Assembly (NCBI GenBank): GCA_965263215.1
Contig: OZ253663.1
Location: forward strand, 930,001 to 994,000
Length of the DNA: 64,000 nucleotides
Direction: 5' to 3'
DNA from: UBA1672 sp965263215
GTDB taxonomy: Bacteria > Pseudomonadota > Alphaproteobacteria > Micavibrionales > Micavibrionaceae
How positions within the stretch are numbered: the first letter of the stretch is position 1; the number at the start of each line of letters is the position of its first letter. Shown here one piece after another: positions 29,133-37,820 of this stretch. Below the pieces are notes generated by a model. That model worked only from the letters and a program-made list of their open reading frames with translations. It searched no databases and had not been told where the DNA came from. Both the position numbers and the translations under genes were made by a program.

Positions 29133-29956
29133 TATTTTTTTCCTTTATAGGTATGTTCATCCGCGGGGAAGCGCCGTGATTTTACGTCTTTGGCATATTC
29201 TTGCGCAGCATTACCAATCACGGATGCGAGATCTGCGTATTGCTTGACGAATTTAGGGACGTGGTCTGTGATCATGCCCAACATATCATCAACGACAAGG
29301 ATTTGACCATCACAGGCCACAGACGCGCCAATACCAATGGTCGGTATTTCAACGGCTTTGGTTATGTCTTGGGATATGCGCTCTATCGTGCCTTCAACTA
29401 AAATGCCAAATGCGCCTGCATCTTGGGCAATCTTTGCGTCGTTAATTAAGTCTAGCGCTTCTTCTTCTGTTTTGCCTTTAATCTTATATCCACCTTCTTT
29501 TACGACGGATTGAGGTTTCAGGCCTATATGCGCCATGACGGGGATATTGTTTTTGTTCAGTAGTTGAATCGTATCACTTTTTGATGCGCCACCTTCGAGT
29601 TTTACGGCATCACATCCAGTTTCATTCATGATGCGTTGTGCATTCTCTAATGCTTGTTCAGCACTATCTTCATACGTGCCGTAAGGCAAATCTACGATGA
29701 CGAAGGCGCTTGGGTTTGCACGCATGACGGCTTTTCCGTGGTTGATCATCATATCGAGTGTGACGTCGAGCGTATTGTCCATACCGTAAAGAACCATGCC
29801 TAAAGAGTCGCCAACGAGCAAAATATCACAGTGTGGATCAAGTATTTTGGTCATGGGTGTGGTATAGCTGGTTAAGCAAACAAGCGGTTGATCCGTATTT
29901 TTACGGCTGCGTATTTCTTCTAGAGTGAAGCGCTTGAGATCATTTTTCTGAGTCAT
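29132..29956 (-). CDS. panB: 3-methyl-2-oxobutanoate hydroxymethyltransferase
   Basis: This 274-residue protein makes ketopantoate from alpha-ketoisovalerate and methylene-THF, upstream of panC. LVGDSLGMVLYG holds a metal-binding aspartate; HIGLKPQS, KLEGG and GIGASVACDGQILVVDDMLG are family signatures. The ATG at 29956 is preferred; an in-frame TTG four codons earlier is possible. panE was not found in the window, so the reductase for ketopantoate is elsewhere. The divergent protease gene starts 52 nt upstream. Confidence 0.97.
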   Translation of the reverse strand: MTQKNDLKRFTLEEIRSRKNTDQPLVCLTSYTTPMTKILDPHCDILLVGDSLGMVLYGMDNTLDVTLDMMINHGKAVMRANPSAFVIVDLPYGTYEDSAEQALENAQRIMNETGCDAVKLEGGASKSDTIQLLNKNNIPVMAHIGLKPQSVVKEGGYKIKGKTEEEALDLINDAKIAQDAGAFGILVEGTIERISQDITKAVEIPTIGIGASVACDGQILVVDDMLGMITDHVPKFVKQYADLASVIGNAAQEYAKDVKSRRFPADEHTYKGKK

Positions 29957-30007
29957 TTTTTTTATCAAACTCTTGTATTTTACGACTATGGGATTTAAAT
30001 TTTCACC

Positions 30008-31417
30008 ATGCTTATCAGAATTTTTATGACCTTTCTAGTCTTGCTTTTCCCGTTAACTGTGTACGGGCAGGGTAAAGATGTGCCGCAAAACAAGGGAGAG
30101 ATACAGCTTTCCTTCGCGCCGTTGGTCAAGAAGGTTGCGCCGGCAGTCGTTAATATCTATGCGAAACGCAATATGATGGCGGGTTTTAAAAACCCGTTCA
30201 TGGATGACCCGTTCTTCAGCATGTTTTTTAATAGTGACTTGTTTGGCGGCCAAATGCGTCAACTTCTGGAAAGTGCGCTTGGTTCTGGTGTTATCGTTAC
30301 GGAAGATGGTCTCGTGGTTACAAATGCGCATGTGATTGATGGAGCGCAGGATATTAAAATTGTGTTGAGCGACGGTAATGAATATGCCGTTGATGTTTTG
30401 TTGTTGGATAGGGGGTCGGACCTGGCGCTTCTTCGTGTGCGAGATTCATCGGTCACTCTTCCGTTTGTTACGCTGAAGCCAAGTGAATCACTGGAAGTGG
30501 GGGACCTTGTTCTGGCGATAGGTAATCCTTTTGGTGTTGGGCAAACTGTGACCAGTGGTATTGTTTCCGCACAGGGGCGTTCCTCATTAGACATTAATGA
30601 TTACAACTTTTTTATCCAAACCGATGCGGCAATTAATCCAGGTAATTCGGGTGGGCCTTTGGTGGCGATGGATGGGCGTGTTGTCGGTATCAATACCGCG
30701 ATTTACTCGCAAAGTGGTGGGTCGCTAGGAATTGGGTTTGCCATTCCCTCTGAGATGGTGGCAAGTGTTATTGCCGCAGAAATGAATGGGCAAATAAGTG
30801 CGGCAGGTATTATCAGGCCATGGTTAGGGGCGCAGGCTCAGGATGTGACGTCTGATATTGCCGGTAGTCTGGGGCTTGCTAGTCCTGCGGGGGCTTTACT
30901 TTCCCATGTTCACTCGGAAAGTCCCTTCAGTCAGGCAGGTATTAAGGCCGGCGATGTCGTTACGGCGATAAATAAACATCAAATTAAAGATGCTGCAGGT
31001 CTGAAATTCAGAATGGCGACGGTTCCTATCGGTAAGGAAGCGACTGTAACCGTTCTTCGTAAGGGAAAAGAGCTTAAAATTACAGTAAAGGCCGTTGCCC
31101 CACCTGAAATTCCCCCTAGAGATGCGCAAACGCTGCGGGGCAATCATGCGCTGCGGGGGGTGGTTGTTGCCAATCTTAATCCTGCTGTCTCTGTTGAGTT
31201 AGGTTTGACGGGGGAGAATAGCGGTGTTGTCGTCGTTCAGGGGCCTAGTGGATTTTTCTTTGGGCGTACAATTATGCCCGGTGATATTCTGGTCGAGGTT
31301 AATGGCCGGAAAATATTGCAGCCGTCGGATGTAGAAGCTGCGTTAAACCTTTCTTCAAAAGGGATACAGTTACTTATAAAGCGCGGTGGACGCGCTACAC
31401 GTTTGTATCTTAGATAG
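30008..31417 (+). CDS. Periplasmic serine protease, DegP/HtrA family
   Basis: This 469-residue protein has a signal peptide (hydrophobic residues 3-19, cleavage probably after VYG), a trypsin-like domain with His108 (TNAHVI), Asp138 (RGSDLALL) and Ser214 (NPGNSGGPL), then two PDZ domains at about 265-360 and 380-465. It is a periplasmic quality-control protease/chaperone by family. No clear ribosome site precedes the ATG at 30008. A run of hairpins follows the stop. Which of DegP, DegQ or DegS is closest cannot be decided, though two PDZ domains argue against DegS. Confidence 0.93.
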   Translation: MLIRIFMTFLVLLFPLTVYGQGKDVPQNKGEIQLSFAPLVKKVAPAVVNIYAKRNMMAGFKNPFMDDPFFSMFFNSDLFGGQMRQLLESALGSGVIVTEDGLVVTNAHVIDGAQDIKIVLSDGNEYAVDVLLLDRGSDLALLRVRDSSVTLPFVTLKPSESLEVGDLVLAIGNPFGVGQTVTSGIVSAQGRSSLDINDYNFFIQTDAAINPGNSGGPLVAMDGRVVGINTAIYSQSGGSLGIGFAIPSEMVASVIAAEMNGQISAAGIIRPWLGAQAQDVTSDIAGSLGLASPAGALLSHVHSESPFSQAGIKAGDVVTAINKHQIKDAAGLKFRMATVPIGKEATVTVLRKGKELKITVKAVAPPEIPPRDAQTLRGNHALRGVVVANLNPAVSVELGLTGENSGVVVVQGPSGFFFGRTIMPGDILVEVNGRKILQPSDVEAALNLSSKGIQLLIKRGGRATRLYLR

Positions 31418-31445
31418 AATATCGTTGATACATAAAAAAAAGACG

Positions 31446-31738
31446 CCGATTTTTCGGTCATCTTCTTTTTATTTTTCCCAAACTCAAAGGCTTTTTTGTT
31501 TCGCCTTCTTTTTATATATGTGAGCTTTTTGCTCTTTTGTTTTCAACCGGATGAGGATTTTTCCTCTTTTTCCAAACTCAAAGGCTTTTTTGTTTCGCCT
31601 TCTTTTTATATATGTGAGCTTTTTGCTCTTTTGTTTTCAACCGGATGAGGATTTTTCCTCTTTTTCCAAACTCAAAGGCTTTTTTGTTTCGCCTTCTTTT
31701 TTATATTTTTGAGCTTTTCGCTCTTTATGTTTTGTTCA
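31446..31738 (+). repeat. 94-bp tandem repeat (about 2.8 copies) with repeated mini-hairpins and T tracts
   Basis: Unit starts are at 31478, 31572 and 31666, a period of 94 bp; the first two units look identical and the third is partial and diverged. Each full unit holds three short stem-loops followed by T-rich tracts: AAGGC/GCCTT (31487-31507), GAGC/GCTC (31522-31534) and GAGGA/TCCTC (31553-31566). A fourth type, CCGA/TCGG, lies at 31446-31457 before the array. The layout looks like serial weak intrinsic terminators on the + strand behind the protease gene. Neither a CRISPR nor a coding function fits. Confidence 0.85.
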
Positions 31739-31752
31739 ACTCGCTTTTATTC

Positions 31753-32022
31753 TTAGTACAGGTTTTCTTCTGCAAAGTTCGGACTACTGTCCGCACCGTC
31801 CCAAGCTGCTGCCCAAGCGCCGAAAAAATCGTTCGGCAGTTTCTTTTTTGGGGCCTTGAGGGGATCAGAAATTTTAACATCTTTTCCACCACTTAGTGAG
31901 GCTGACTTTCTTCCGGACCTTTCTTGTCCTGAGATCCTTGCGCCTTCACCTGCGCCAAAATCTGTAGGTTTTACGCCCGTTTGGTTACCGAATTGGACAC
32001 TTTCCTGAGCTCTACTTGCCAT
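31753..32022 (-). CDS. Small orphan protein, 89 residues, unknown function
   Basis: It has no recognised family. It is hydrophilic, rich in Gly, Ser, Ala, Lys and acidic residues, with no cysteine and no membrane segment. The middle (about residues 23-50) is Gly/Ser/Lys/Arg-rich and probably disordered, and residues 64-76 (DFFGAWAAAWDG) are an aromatic/Ala-rich, possibly amphipathic stretch. Support for it being real: GAGG lies about 6 nt before the ATG, and TTGACG-18-TATTAT lies upstream (32054-32083). The hairpin array begins just past its stop. Confidence 0.65.
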   Translation of the reverse strand: MASRAQESVQFGNQTGVKPTDFGAGEGARISGQERSGRKSASLSGGKDVKISDPLKAPKKKLPNDFFGAWAAAWDGADSSPNFAEENLY

Positions 32023-32053
32023 CTTCCTCTACCTTTATATTTGGTATGTTTAG

Positions 32054-32083
32054 ATAATACCGCAATGAATGCAGATGCGTCAA
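32054..32083 (-). promoter_or_regulatory. Sigma70-type promoter of the 89-residue orphan gene
   Basis: On the minus strand TTGACG (32083-32078) and TATTAT (32059-32054) are 18 nt apart. The predicted start near 32047 leaves a leader of about 25 nt with a GAGG ribosome site. Confidence 0.72.
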
Positions 32084-32402
32084 CAAAAAAAGATGTAAAA
32101 ATGAAGTATAGAATTTACTTAATTAGTTGCAAAACTAAAGTAAATATTGCAGTTACTTTTAATATAGAATCTAAAATCTTAAGTAAAAATTGATTTAAAT
32201 ACTGCAAAGTTTCGAAATTGGAGGTGTTAGTCCCGTTATTGAATGCGGTGCGGGTGTGCGTCATTTTTTTACGTGTCTGTGATGCTTATCCCTTGTTTTC
32301 TCCTGTTTTTCACGCCATGATGCCTGTGAAAAAAAATGCAAAAAAAATTTTAAAAATTGCGTTATATAAATAATTTCAAGTAAAAAAACGGACATATAAT
32401 TC
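32084..32402. other. Intergenic region before glyS, no gene seen
   Basis: AT-rich stretch of about 320 nt. It holds several A and T runs near 32330-32400 but no open frame with a believable ribosome site. No T-box-like stem or tRNA gene was seen. Confidence 0.6.
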
Positions 32403-33887
32403 ATGAAAGACATAGTATCCTTGTGCAAAAGACGTGGTTTTATCTTCCCTGCGTCAGATATTTACGGCGGTTTAAACGGGTTTTGGGATTACGGCCCGCT
32501 TGGTGTGGAGCTTAAAAATAACCTGAGAGACCGTTGGTGGAAGGATATGGTGCTAACGCCGCCGATTGGCCCTGATGGAAACCCGATTGATATTGTCGGC
32601 GTTGATTCGTCCATAATTCAAAACCCCAGAAGTTGGGAAGCATCGGGGCATGTTGGCGGGTTTTCAGACCCCATGGTTGATTGCCGCGAATCGAAAAAGA
32701 GATACCGCGCAGACCATATTGTTGTTTTGGTTCCTAAAGATGGTGAAGGGCATGCCTTTGCGTTTGATCAGGATGCAGAAGACGAAGATATAAATAAGCG
32801 TCTTAAAAAGCTTTCGAAAGGTAAGTCTAAAGAAGACTTCGACACAGCAACGTTAGATCAAGTGCCCACAGAATCCTTTGCTAATATTATCGGCCCTGAC
32901 GTTAAAAATGCGGGCACACTTACGGAACCACGTCAATTCAACATGATGTTCCATACATATGTTGGTGCAACGGCAGGGGATGAGAATAAGGCGTATTTAC
33001 GCCCCGAAACCTGTGCAGGGATATTCCTGAACTTTAAAAACGTTGTCGACTCAAGTCGCGTGCGCGTTCCTTTTGGTATTGCCCAAGTGGGTAAGGCCTT
33101 CCGCAATGAGGTTACGCCGCGAAACTTTGTATTCCGCAGCCGTGAGTTTGAACAAATGGAGCTGGAGTGGTTCTGTGAAGAAGAAGACGTACCTATGTGG
33201 TTTGACTTTTGGGTAGCAGAGCGCACAAAGTTTTGGGAATCTGTTGGTATTCCAAAATCTGAACTTCACTTCCTCGATGTGCCGAAAGATGATCTGGCGC
33301 ATTATTCCAGTCGTACAATCGATGTTGAGTATCGTTTTCCTTTTGCGGCGCCCGGATATGATGAATTAGAAGGTATAGCGCATCGCGGTTGTTATGATTT
33401 AACGCAGCATCAGGAATTCTCCGGCACGAAGCTTGAATATTTCGATCAGCCTACAAATAAACGCTTTATGCCGCATGTGATTGAGCCTTCAACGGGTTTG
33501 ACACGCGGTGTACTGGCACTGATATGTCAGGCATACACGGTTGATGATACGCGACCATCGGGGGTGTTTTTGGACTTTGATCCTGCTATGGCTCCAAAGA
33601 AGGCCGCGATATTGCCATTAACGGCCAAGGATGAGCACGTGCCGATTGCGCAAAAACTTTACATGCATTTACGTGATGACTTTGCCGTTGATCTCGATGT
33701 AAAACAAAATATTGGTAAGCGTTACGCGCGCCAGGATGAAATCGGCACGCCGTTCTGTTTTACGGTTGATAATGATACGATTGAAGATGAAACCGTAACT
33801 GTACGTCACCGTAATACGATGCAGCAGGAGCGTATTCCGTTGGATAATATCAAGCCATTCTTGCATGATAAAATCAATAAATCCTGA
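32403..33887 (+). CDS. glyS: Glycyl-tRNA synthetase, dimeric (eukaryote/archaeal-like) type
   Basis: This 494-residue class II synthetase charges tRNA-Gly. FIFPASDIYGG, FWDYGPLG and VRVPFGIAQVGKAFRNEV are motif regions of the alpha2 (dimeric) form, not the alpha2-beta2 GlyQ/GlyS form that most proteobacteria use. The C-terminal anticodon-binding domain is at about 400-494. The gene is complete. Most alphaproteobacteria carry the tetrameric enzyme, so this looks like a replacement or transfer. It cannot be seen whether glyQ also exists elsewhere. The next gene starts 12 nt later. Confidence 0.95.
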   Translation: MKDIVSLCKRRGFIFPASDIYGGLNGFWDYGPLGVELKNNLRDRWWKDMVLTPPIGPDGNPIDIVGVDSSIIQNPRSWEASGHVGGFSDPMVDCRESKKRYRADHIVVLVPKDGEGHAFAFDQDAEDEDINKRLKKLSKGKSKEDFDTATLDQVPTESFANIIGPDVKNAGTLTEPRQFNMMFHTYVGATAGDENKAYLRPETCAGIFLNFKNVVDSSRVRVPFGIAQVGKAFRNEVTPRNFVFRSREFEQMELEWFCEEEDVPMWFDFWVAERTKFWESVGIPKSELHFLDVPKDDLAHYSSRTIDVEYRFPFAAPGYDELEGIAHRGCYDLTQHQEFSGTKLEYFDQPTNKRFMPHVIEPSTGLTRGVLALICQAYTVDDTRPSGVFLDFDPAMAPKKAAILPLTAKDEHVPIAQKLYMHLRDDFAVDLDVKQNIGKRYARQDEIGTPFCFTVDNDTIEDETVTVRHRNTMQQERIPLDNIKPFLHDKINKS

Positions 33888-33899
33888 TATTGTTATTTT

Positions 33900-35045
33900 A
33901 TGGATAACCCTAAACCACTCATAGTCGGACAGCATTATCCCGCTATTGATGGTATGCGGGGCATGGCGGTTCTGCTTGTTATTTGGTTTCATGCTTCTTA
34001 TTTTGTCACAATCGGTATGGAAGAGCCGCTCGTAGGGGGCACGTACGGTTATTATCTTCTAACCATTCTGGGCGAAACGGGCGTTGATCTGTTTTTTGTG
34101 CTGTCAGGGTTTTTGATTACCGGAATACTTATCGACACAGCCAATGATAAACATACGTTAAAGAACTTCTATATCAGAAGATCTTTAAGGATATTTCCAC
34201 TTTATTATGCTGTTCTGTTTATCTTTGTGGCTTATTTCCTGTTTATTTTTGGAATAAATGGCTTGGATCATGGCAAGATATTGGCGCATTTCTTATATCT
34301 GCAAAACTGGACTTTAGGGCATAATGAGGATCAATTCCTCTTGCTTGATCATACGTGGTCTTTAGCCGTTGAAGAGCAGTTTTATTTATTCTGGCCATTA
34401 TTGTTCTTATCTTTTTATAAGGGGCCTATTCGAGGGGTTTTTATTTTATGTGCGTCTATGGTCTTGTTCTCGTGGGGGCTTAGGCTCTTTTTTACGGATT
34501 TAAATCAGTATAAGTGGGCTTACACATTTACCATCTCAAGGCTCGATGGATTGGCTCTTGGGGCTTTATTAAGCGTTCTGTGTGTCCGTTATAAAGACAA
34601 ATGTTTTCAATATAAAAGGGCATTGCCTTATGTGATGCTCATTACTTTATCTGCAATTTTGATTACATTATTTGTTCAAGAGACAAAGATGGACAGCCAT
34701 CATGCAATGATTAGGCATGGCTTGACGTTTTTCAGTGTTTTATATGTCTCTTTGTTGGCGTACGTCTTTTTGTCTAATGAGAATAATATTCTGAAGCGTT
34801 TCTTTTGCCTAAAGCCACTCCGAGAAATCGGTCGTGTAAGTTACGGTGTTTATATTTTTCATTCACCTGTGATGATGATTGCCGTGCGCCAACTCTATCA
34901 ATATAAGCTTGGGTATTGGTACACACATCTTATATTGCTCCTGGCGGGAGGGGTTGTCTCATTCCTGTTGGCTTCTCTAAGCTATCATTTCTTTGAGAAG
35001 CGCATGCTTCGACTGAAGGACAAATATGCACCGTTAAAACAGTAG
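33900..35045 (+). CDS. Membrane acyltransferase, acyltransferase-3 (OafA/YrhL) family
   Basis: This 381-residue protein has about ten membrane segments. The start YPAIDGMRGMAVLLVIWFHA matches the acyltransferase-3 pattern, with catalytic-type His in the WFHA motif. VDLFFVLSGFLITG and later VEEQFYLFWP are typical of the O-antigen/exopolysaccharide acetyl-transferase group. The acceptor (surface polysaccharide, lipid or peptidoglycan) is unknown. No polysaccharide locus is adjacent. It lies 12 nt after glyS with no good ribosome site visible. Confidence 0.92.
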   Translation: MDNPKPLIVGQHYPAIDGMRGMAVLLVIWFHASYFVTIGMEEPLVGGTYGYYLLTILGETGVDLFFVLSGFLITGILIDTANDKHTLKNFYIRRSLRIFPLYYAVLFIFVAYFLFIFGINGLDHGKILAHFLYLQNWTLGHNEDQFLLLDHTWSLAVEEQFYLFWPLLFLSFYKGPIRGVFILCASMVLFSWGLRLFFTDLNQYKWAYTFTISRLDGLALGALLSVLCVRYKDKCFQYKRALPYVMLITLSAILITLFVQETKMDSHHAMIRHGLTFFSVLYVSLLAYVFLSNENNILKRFFCLKPLREIGRVSYGVYIFHSPVMMIAVRQLYQYKLGYWYTHLILLLAGGVVSFLLASLSYHFFEKRMLRLKDKYAPLKQ

Positions 35046-35121
35046 TTTTTTCTTGTAAATAGGCGGAAAACAAGGTTTTATAATGCCATTGCAATTAAAG
35101 AATTTATGAGGAGCATATAAT

Positions 35122-35469
35122 ATGGCTAATGGCTATTACGAAATTAAACAGGCAAAAGATGGTCAATTCCATTTCAACCTGAAAGCAGGTAATCACGAAA
35201 TTATCTTGAGCAGTGAGCTTTATACAACTAAGGCAGCTTGTGAAAACGGTATTGAATCTGTTCAAAAGAACAGTGGCGATGAAAGCTTGTATGAAACGCG
35301 CGAAGCGAAAAACGGCAAGCCATATTTCGTTCTTAAAGCAAAAAACCACCAAGAAATTGGCCGCAGTGAAATGTATGAATCCGCAGCCGCATGTCAGAAC
35401 GGAATCGAATCTGTTAAGAAAAATGGTGCTTCTGAAGAAGTTAAGGACAAAACAGCTGAAGCTGCTTAA
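35122..35469 (+). CDS. YegP-like protein with two DUF1508 repeats
   Basis: This 115-residue soluble protein consists of two repeats, each beginning YYEIKQAKDGQ / YETREAKNGKP and containing FxLKAxNxxEI. That is the two-repeat DUF1508 layout of YegP. The biochemical function is unknown; the family is abundant and stress-related in reports. A -10-like TATAAT occurs at 35079-35084 and a GAGGAG ribosome site precedes the ATG. A terminator follows at 35499. Confidence 0.92.
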   Translation: MANGYYEIKQAKDGQFHFNLKAGNHEIILSSELYTTKAACENGIESVQKNSGDESLYETREAKNGKPYFVLKAKNHQEIGRSEMYESAAACQNGIESVKKNGASEEVKDKTAEAA

Positions 35470-35494
35470 TTCCGGAACAAATACATATTAAAGA

Positions 35495-36238
35495 TTATAA
35501 AGGGGCCGCGTGACGTAATATGTCATCGGCCTCTTTTGTATGCTGGCCGTTTTGATCATGCATCACAATGCCCTGATGAAGGGTTGCGGGTGATTTTTTA
35601 TGTTTATAGGCACGAATGATGACACGCTTGGCTGCTGTTCCTGCTTTCGGGTATAGCGGAATAATTTCAACACTGCCAAATCGCCGTCCTCCGTTTTCGC
35701 TGTATAAAGCTTGGATCAGGCGGTCTGTTTGGCCGGCTTCGTGTACCATCGTAAGGCTGCCTTGCCCTTTAATGTGGTGCCACGCGCGTGTCGTCCAGCT
35801 TTGTAGGTTTAAATTTTCTTCCAAATGTCCCATAGCGCGCGCTTTTGCGGGGGAGGGCGATTGTCTGTGTGCACCGGCTTCTTTATATGGCGGATTACAA
35901 ATCACATGATTGAAGGACCCGATATCCAGCTCACTGCGAACATCAGCGCAGGAGAAATTAGAGCGTTCAGCCATATTATTTTTTTGCGCGTTCGTCACGG
36001 CCAAGTCTATGTGATCTTGTTGTATATCGACCCCGTGCAATTTTGTTTCGGGTATACGTTTTAATACGCAGAAACCTGCACTACCAACACCGCATCCTAA
36101 ATCAAGAATGCTTTGTCCTTTTTTTGCTGGGCAAGCTGCGGCAAGCATGACGCTGTCCATGGATGTTTTAAACCCACCGGCAATCTGGTGCAAAGCCAAC
36201 GACTTATTCAGGACATAAATTAGATTTTCGTCATTCAT
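35495..36238 (-). CDS. tRNA1(Val) m6A37 methyltransferase-like protein (TrmN6 type)
   Basis: This 247-residue SAM-dependent methyltransferase has the Rossmann motif DLGCGVGSAG (near residues 46-55), an acidic SAM contact (VDIQ) and the catalytic NPPY (114-117) of N6-adenine methyltransferases. The N-terminal LYVLNKS...KTSMDSVMLAA region matches the TrmN6 (YfiC) family, whose E. coli member modifies A37 of valine tRNA. That substrate is inferred here. The last coding bases overlap a terminator that serves the facing gene. Confidence 0.86.
   Translation of the reverse strand: MNDENLIYVLNKSLALHQIAGGFKTSMDSVMLAAACPAKKGQSILDLGCGVGSAGFCVLKRIPETKLHGVDIQQDHIDLAVTNAQKNNMAERSNFSCADVRSELDIGSFNHVICNPPYKEAGAHRQSPSPAKARAMGHLEENLNLQSWTTRAWHHIKGQGSLTMVHEAGQTDRLIQALYSENGGRRFGSVEIIPLYPKAGTAAKRVIIRAYKHKKSPATLHQGIVMHDQNGQHTKEADDILRHAAPL
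35499..35538 (+). terminator. Intrinsic terminator after the YegP-like gene, inside the facing gene
   Basis: AAAGGGGCCG (35499-35508) pairs with CGGCCTCTTT (35527-35536) with one G-U pair, plus inner TGAC/GTCA, followed by a short T run. It lies in the 3' coding end of the opposite-strand methyltransferase gene. Confidence 0.8.
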
Positions 36239-36259
36239 GTCTTTGTTTTAATCAAAGGA

Positions 36260-37198
36260 TTAGCTTTTGTCACGGATGACTTTAGACGGGCGTGCTGTTT
36301 GTGTAAGAACCATTAAATCAAGCGGTTCTGCTATTAGGCTAAAGAACGGACTTTGCGATGCACTGCTATTTTTACTCGGCGCTGCTCTTTTGGTCTGTAG
36401 GGGCATGAAAAGGCTGTTGTCGTTTCTGATCTTATTGTCATGATCATACGTGCCATTACGCATGGCTTTTGCGCGTTGCATTATCATATTGTCGGATAAA
36501 CGCGGTGGATACAGGCTGTTTTTGCGGGCTATCTTTTGTTGCGGTGTGGCAGGTGGCAAGGGGACTGATGCTATGTCATTTGCCTCGATATTAACTGTGC
36601 TGTCGAACTTTTGATCAAAGAACTGATATACCTGTTCTAATGTACGCGCCTTCCCTGTCTGGCGATCATAAAAAACATTACGGTTGGCCATCGCAGCGCG
36701 CGGGTTCAGATCGGCGGCGTATTGAATGGGGTTTTCATCGCGTGCTTTAAGAAAGGCAGTTGCGCCACCAGCGCCTAAAAAATGCGCCAGATATAATTCA
36801 GTTGCGCCAACGTCACCGCCCCAGTTGGTATTAAGATATTGCTCGTTCTCGGACGCAAAGGCCGCTGCCATAAATGATGCCTTTTCAGGATCTTTGCGCA
36901 TGTTTAATATCTCTGATCTGGATTTACCTTTTGTTTCAATACCGTATTGGTCTGCGTACTTGTTAATCATATCAAGCCACGTACTGTCGATGAATTGGTA
37001 GAGACCTGTGGCAGAACTGGTTTTTGCCTTGGCATCGGGATTAAAGCTGCTCTCTGCTTTTGCCTGATTCACGAGGTAGGAAAAATCAACCCCGGTGCTT
37101 TTGCTGGCATCATTGATCGCATTGATAACATTTTTGGGAACATGAACCATATTCTTTCCTAAGCCACTGATTTGTATAGTCTCTAAGTTATTACTCAT
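36260..37198 (-). CDS. Lytic transglycosylase (SLT domain) family protein
   Basis: This 312-residue protein cleaves peptidoglycan glycan strands by family. The active-site context QAKAESSFNPDAK with a catalytic-type Glu, then TSSATGLYQFIDSTWLDM, matches the SLT fold. No signal peptide is visible at the chosen ATG (MSNNLETIQ), which fits flagellar or phage-like muramidases exported by other routes. A long Asn/Pro-rich C-terminal region has no domain. A longer start giving a non-conserved extension was rejected. The divergent membrane gene starts 100 nt away. Confidence 0.88.
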   Translation of the reverse strand: MSNNLETIQISGLGKNMVHVPKNVINAINDASKSTGVDFSYLVNQAKAESSFNPDAKAKTSSATGLYQFIDSTWLDMINKYADQYGIETKGKSRSEILNMRKDPEKASFMAAAFASENEQYLNTNWGGDVGATELYLAHFLGAGGATAFLKARDENPIQYAADLNPRAAMANRNVFYDRQTGKARTLEQVYQFFDQKFDSTVNIEANDIASVPLPPATPQQKIARKNSLYPPRLSDNMIMQRAKAMRNGTYDHDNKIRNDNSLFMPLQTKRAAPSKNSSASQSPFFSLIAEPLDLMVLTQTARPSKVIRDKS

Positions 37199-37297
37199 GT
37201 CATTTTTTACTCTAATCTCATTGTTTATTACCGAACTGCTGTTTGAAGTTTTGCAAATGCCATGCCAGAATAAGAATAGTGAACAAAAGGGGCGTTC

Positions 37298-37792
37298 ATG
37301 AATAATCAATATGAGTCTTTTGAAAAACCTAAAAATCTGAACAATAACAATAACTTTGCTGTTATTGCTCTGTTCGTATGCTTTCTTTCATTCTCGCTCT
37401 CCGTTGCTACGCCATGGTTCATGGGGGCGTTCGCGCCACCACCACCCGTTGTTGAGGAAGTAGACGAGCCCGGTATGACAGAGAAGTTTTTGTCTGCTTT
37501 TCTAGGTGGTGAGGAAGCAGAAGCACCAGATGATGAGGGGGAAGAGGAGCCAGAGGTCGTCCAAGAGCATTGGACAGATGCTTGGCCTTTCACGGTTATG
37601 ATGATTGCGCTAGGGGGGCTGCTCTGCGCAACCATTGCAGTGTTACAAAGGCAGAATTATTACATTGCGGGAACGGCTATTTTCTTCGGCGTGGCCGCGA
37701 TTGTTATTCAATATATTGTGATGGCGATCATCGTTTTTACAATTCTTGTGATTCTTGTCTTTTTGTTAAGTGCTATTGGTGTAGAATTTTAG
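37298..37792 (+). CDS. Membrane protein of unknown function with acidic loop
   Basis: This 164-residue protein has three or four predicted membrane helices (about 20-45, 96-113, 120-140 and 140-162). Between the first and second lies a long Pro/Glu/Asp-rich loop (around 46-85), including APPPPVVEEVDEPG, exposed to one side. It has an Asn-rich N-terminus. A GGGGC-like ribosome site precedes the ATG. Family and role not recognised. Confidence 0.7.
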   Translation: MNNQYESFEKPKNLNNNNNFAVIALFVCFLSFSLSVATPWFMGAFAPPPPVVEEVDEPGMTEKFLSAFLGGEEAEAPDDEGEEEPEVVQEHWTDAWPFTVMMIALGGLLCATIAVLQRQNYYIAGTAIFFGVAAIVIQYIVMAIIVFTILVILVFLLSAIGVEF

Positions 37793-37820
37793 ACAAATTT
37801 TTCTATGAAAGGGAGTGCGC

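Noticed and set aside
31478..31738. CRISPR array
   Set aside because: The 94-bp units are directly adjacent with no unique spacers, and the arms are short hairpins with T tracts.
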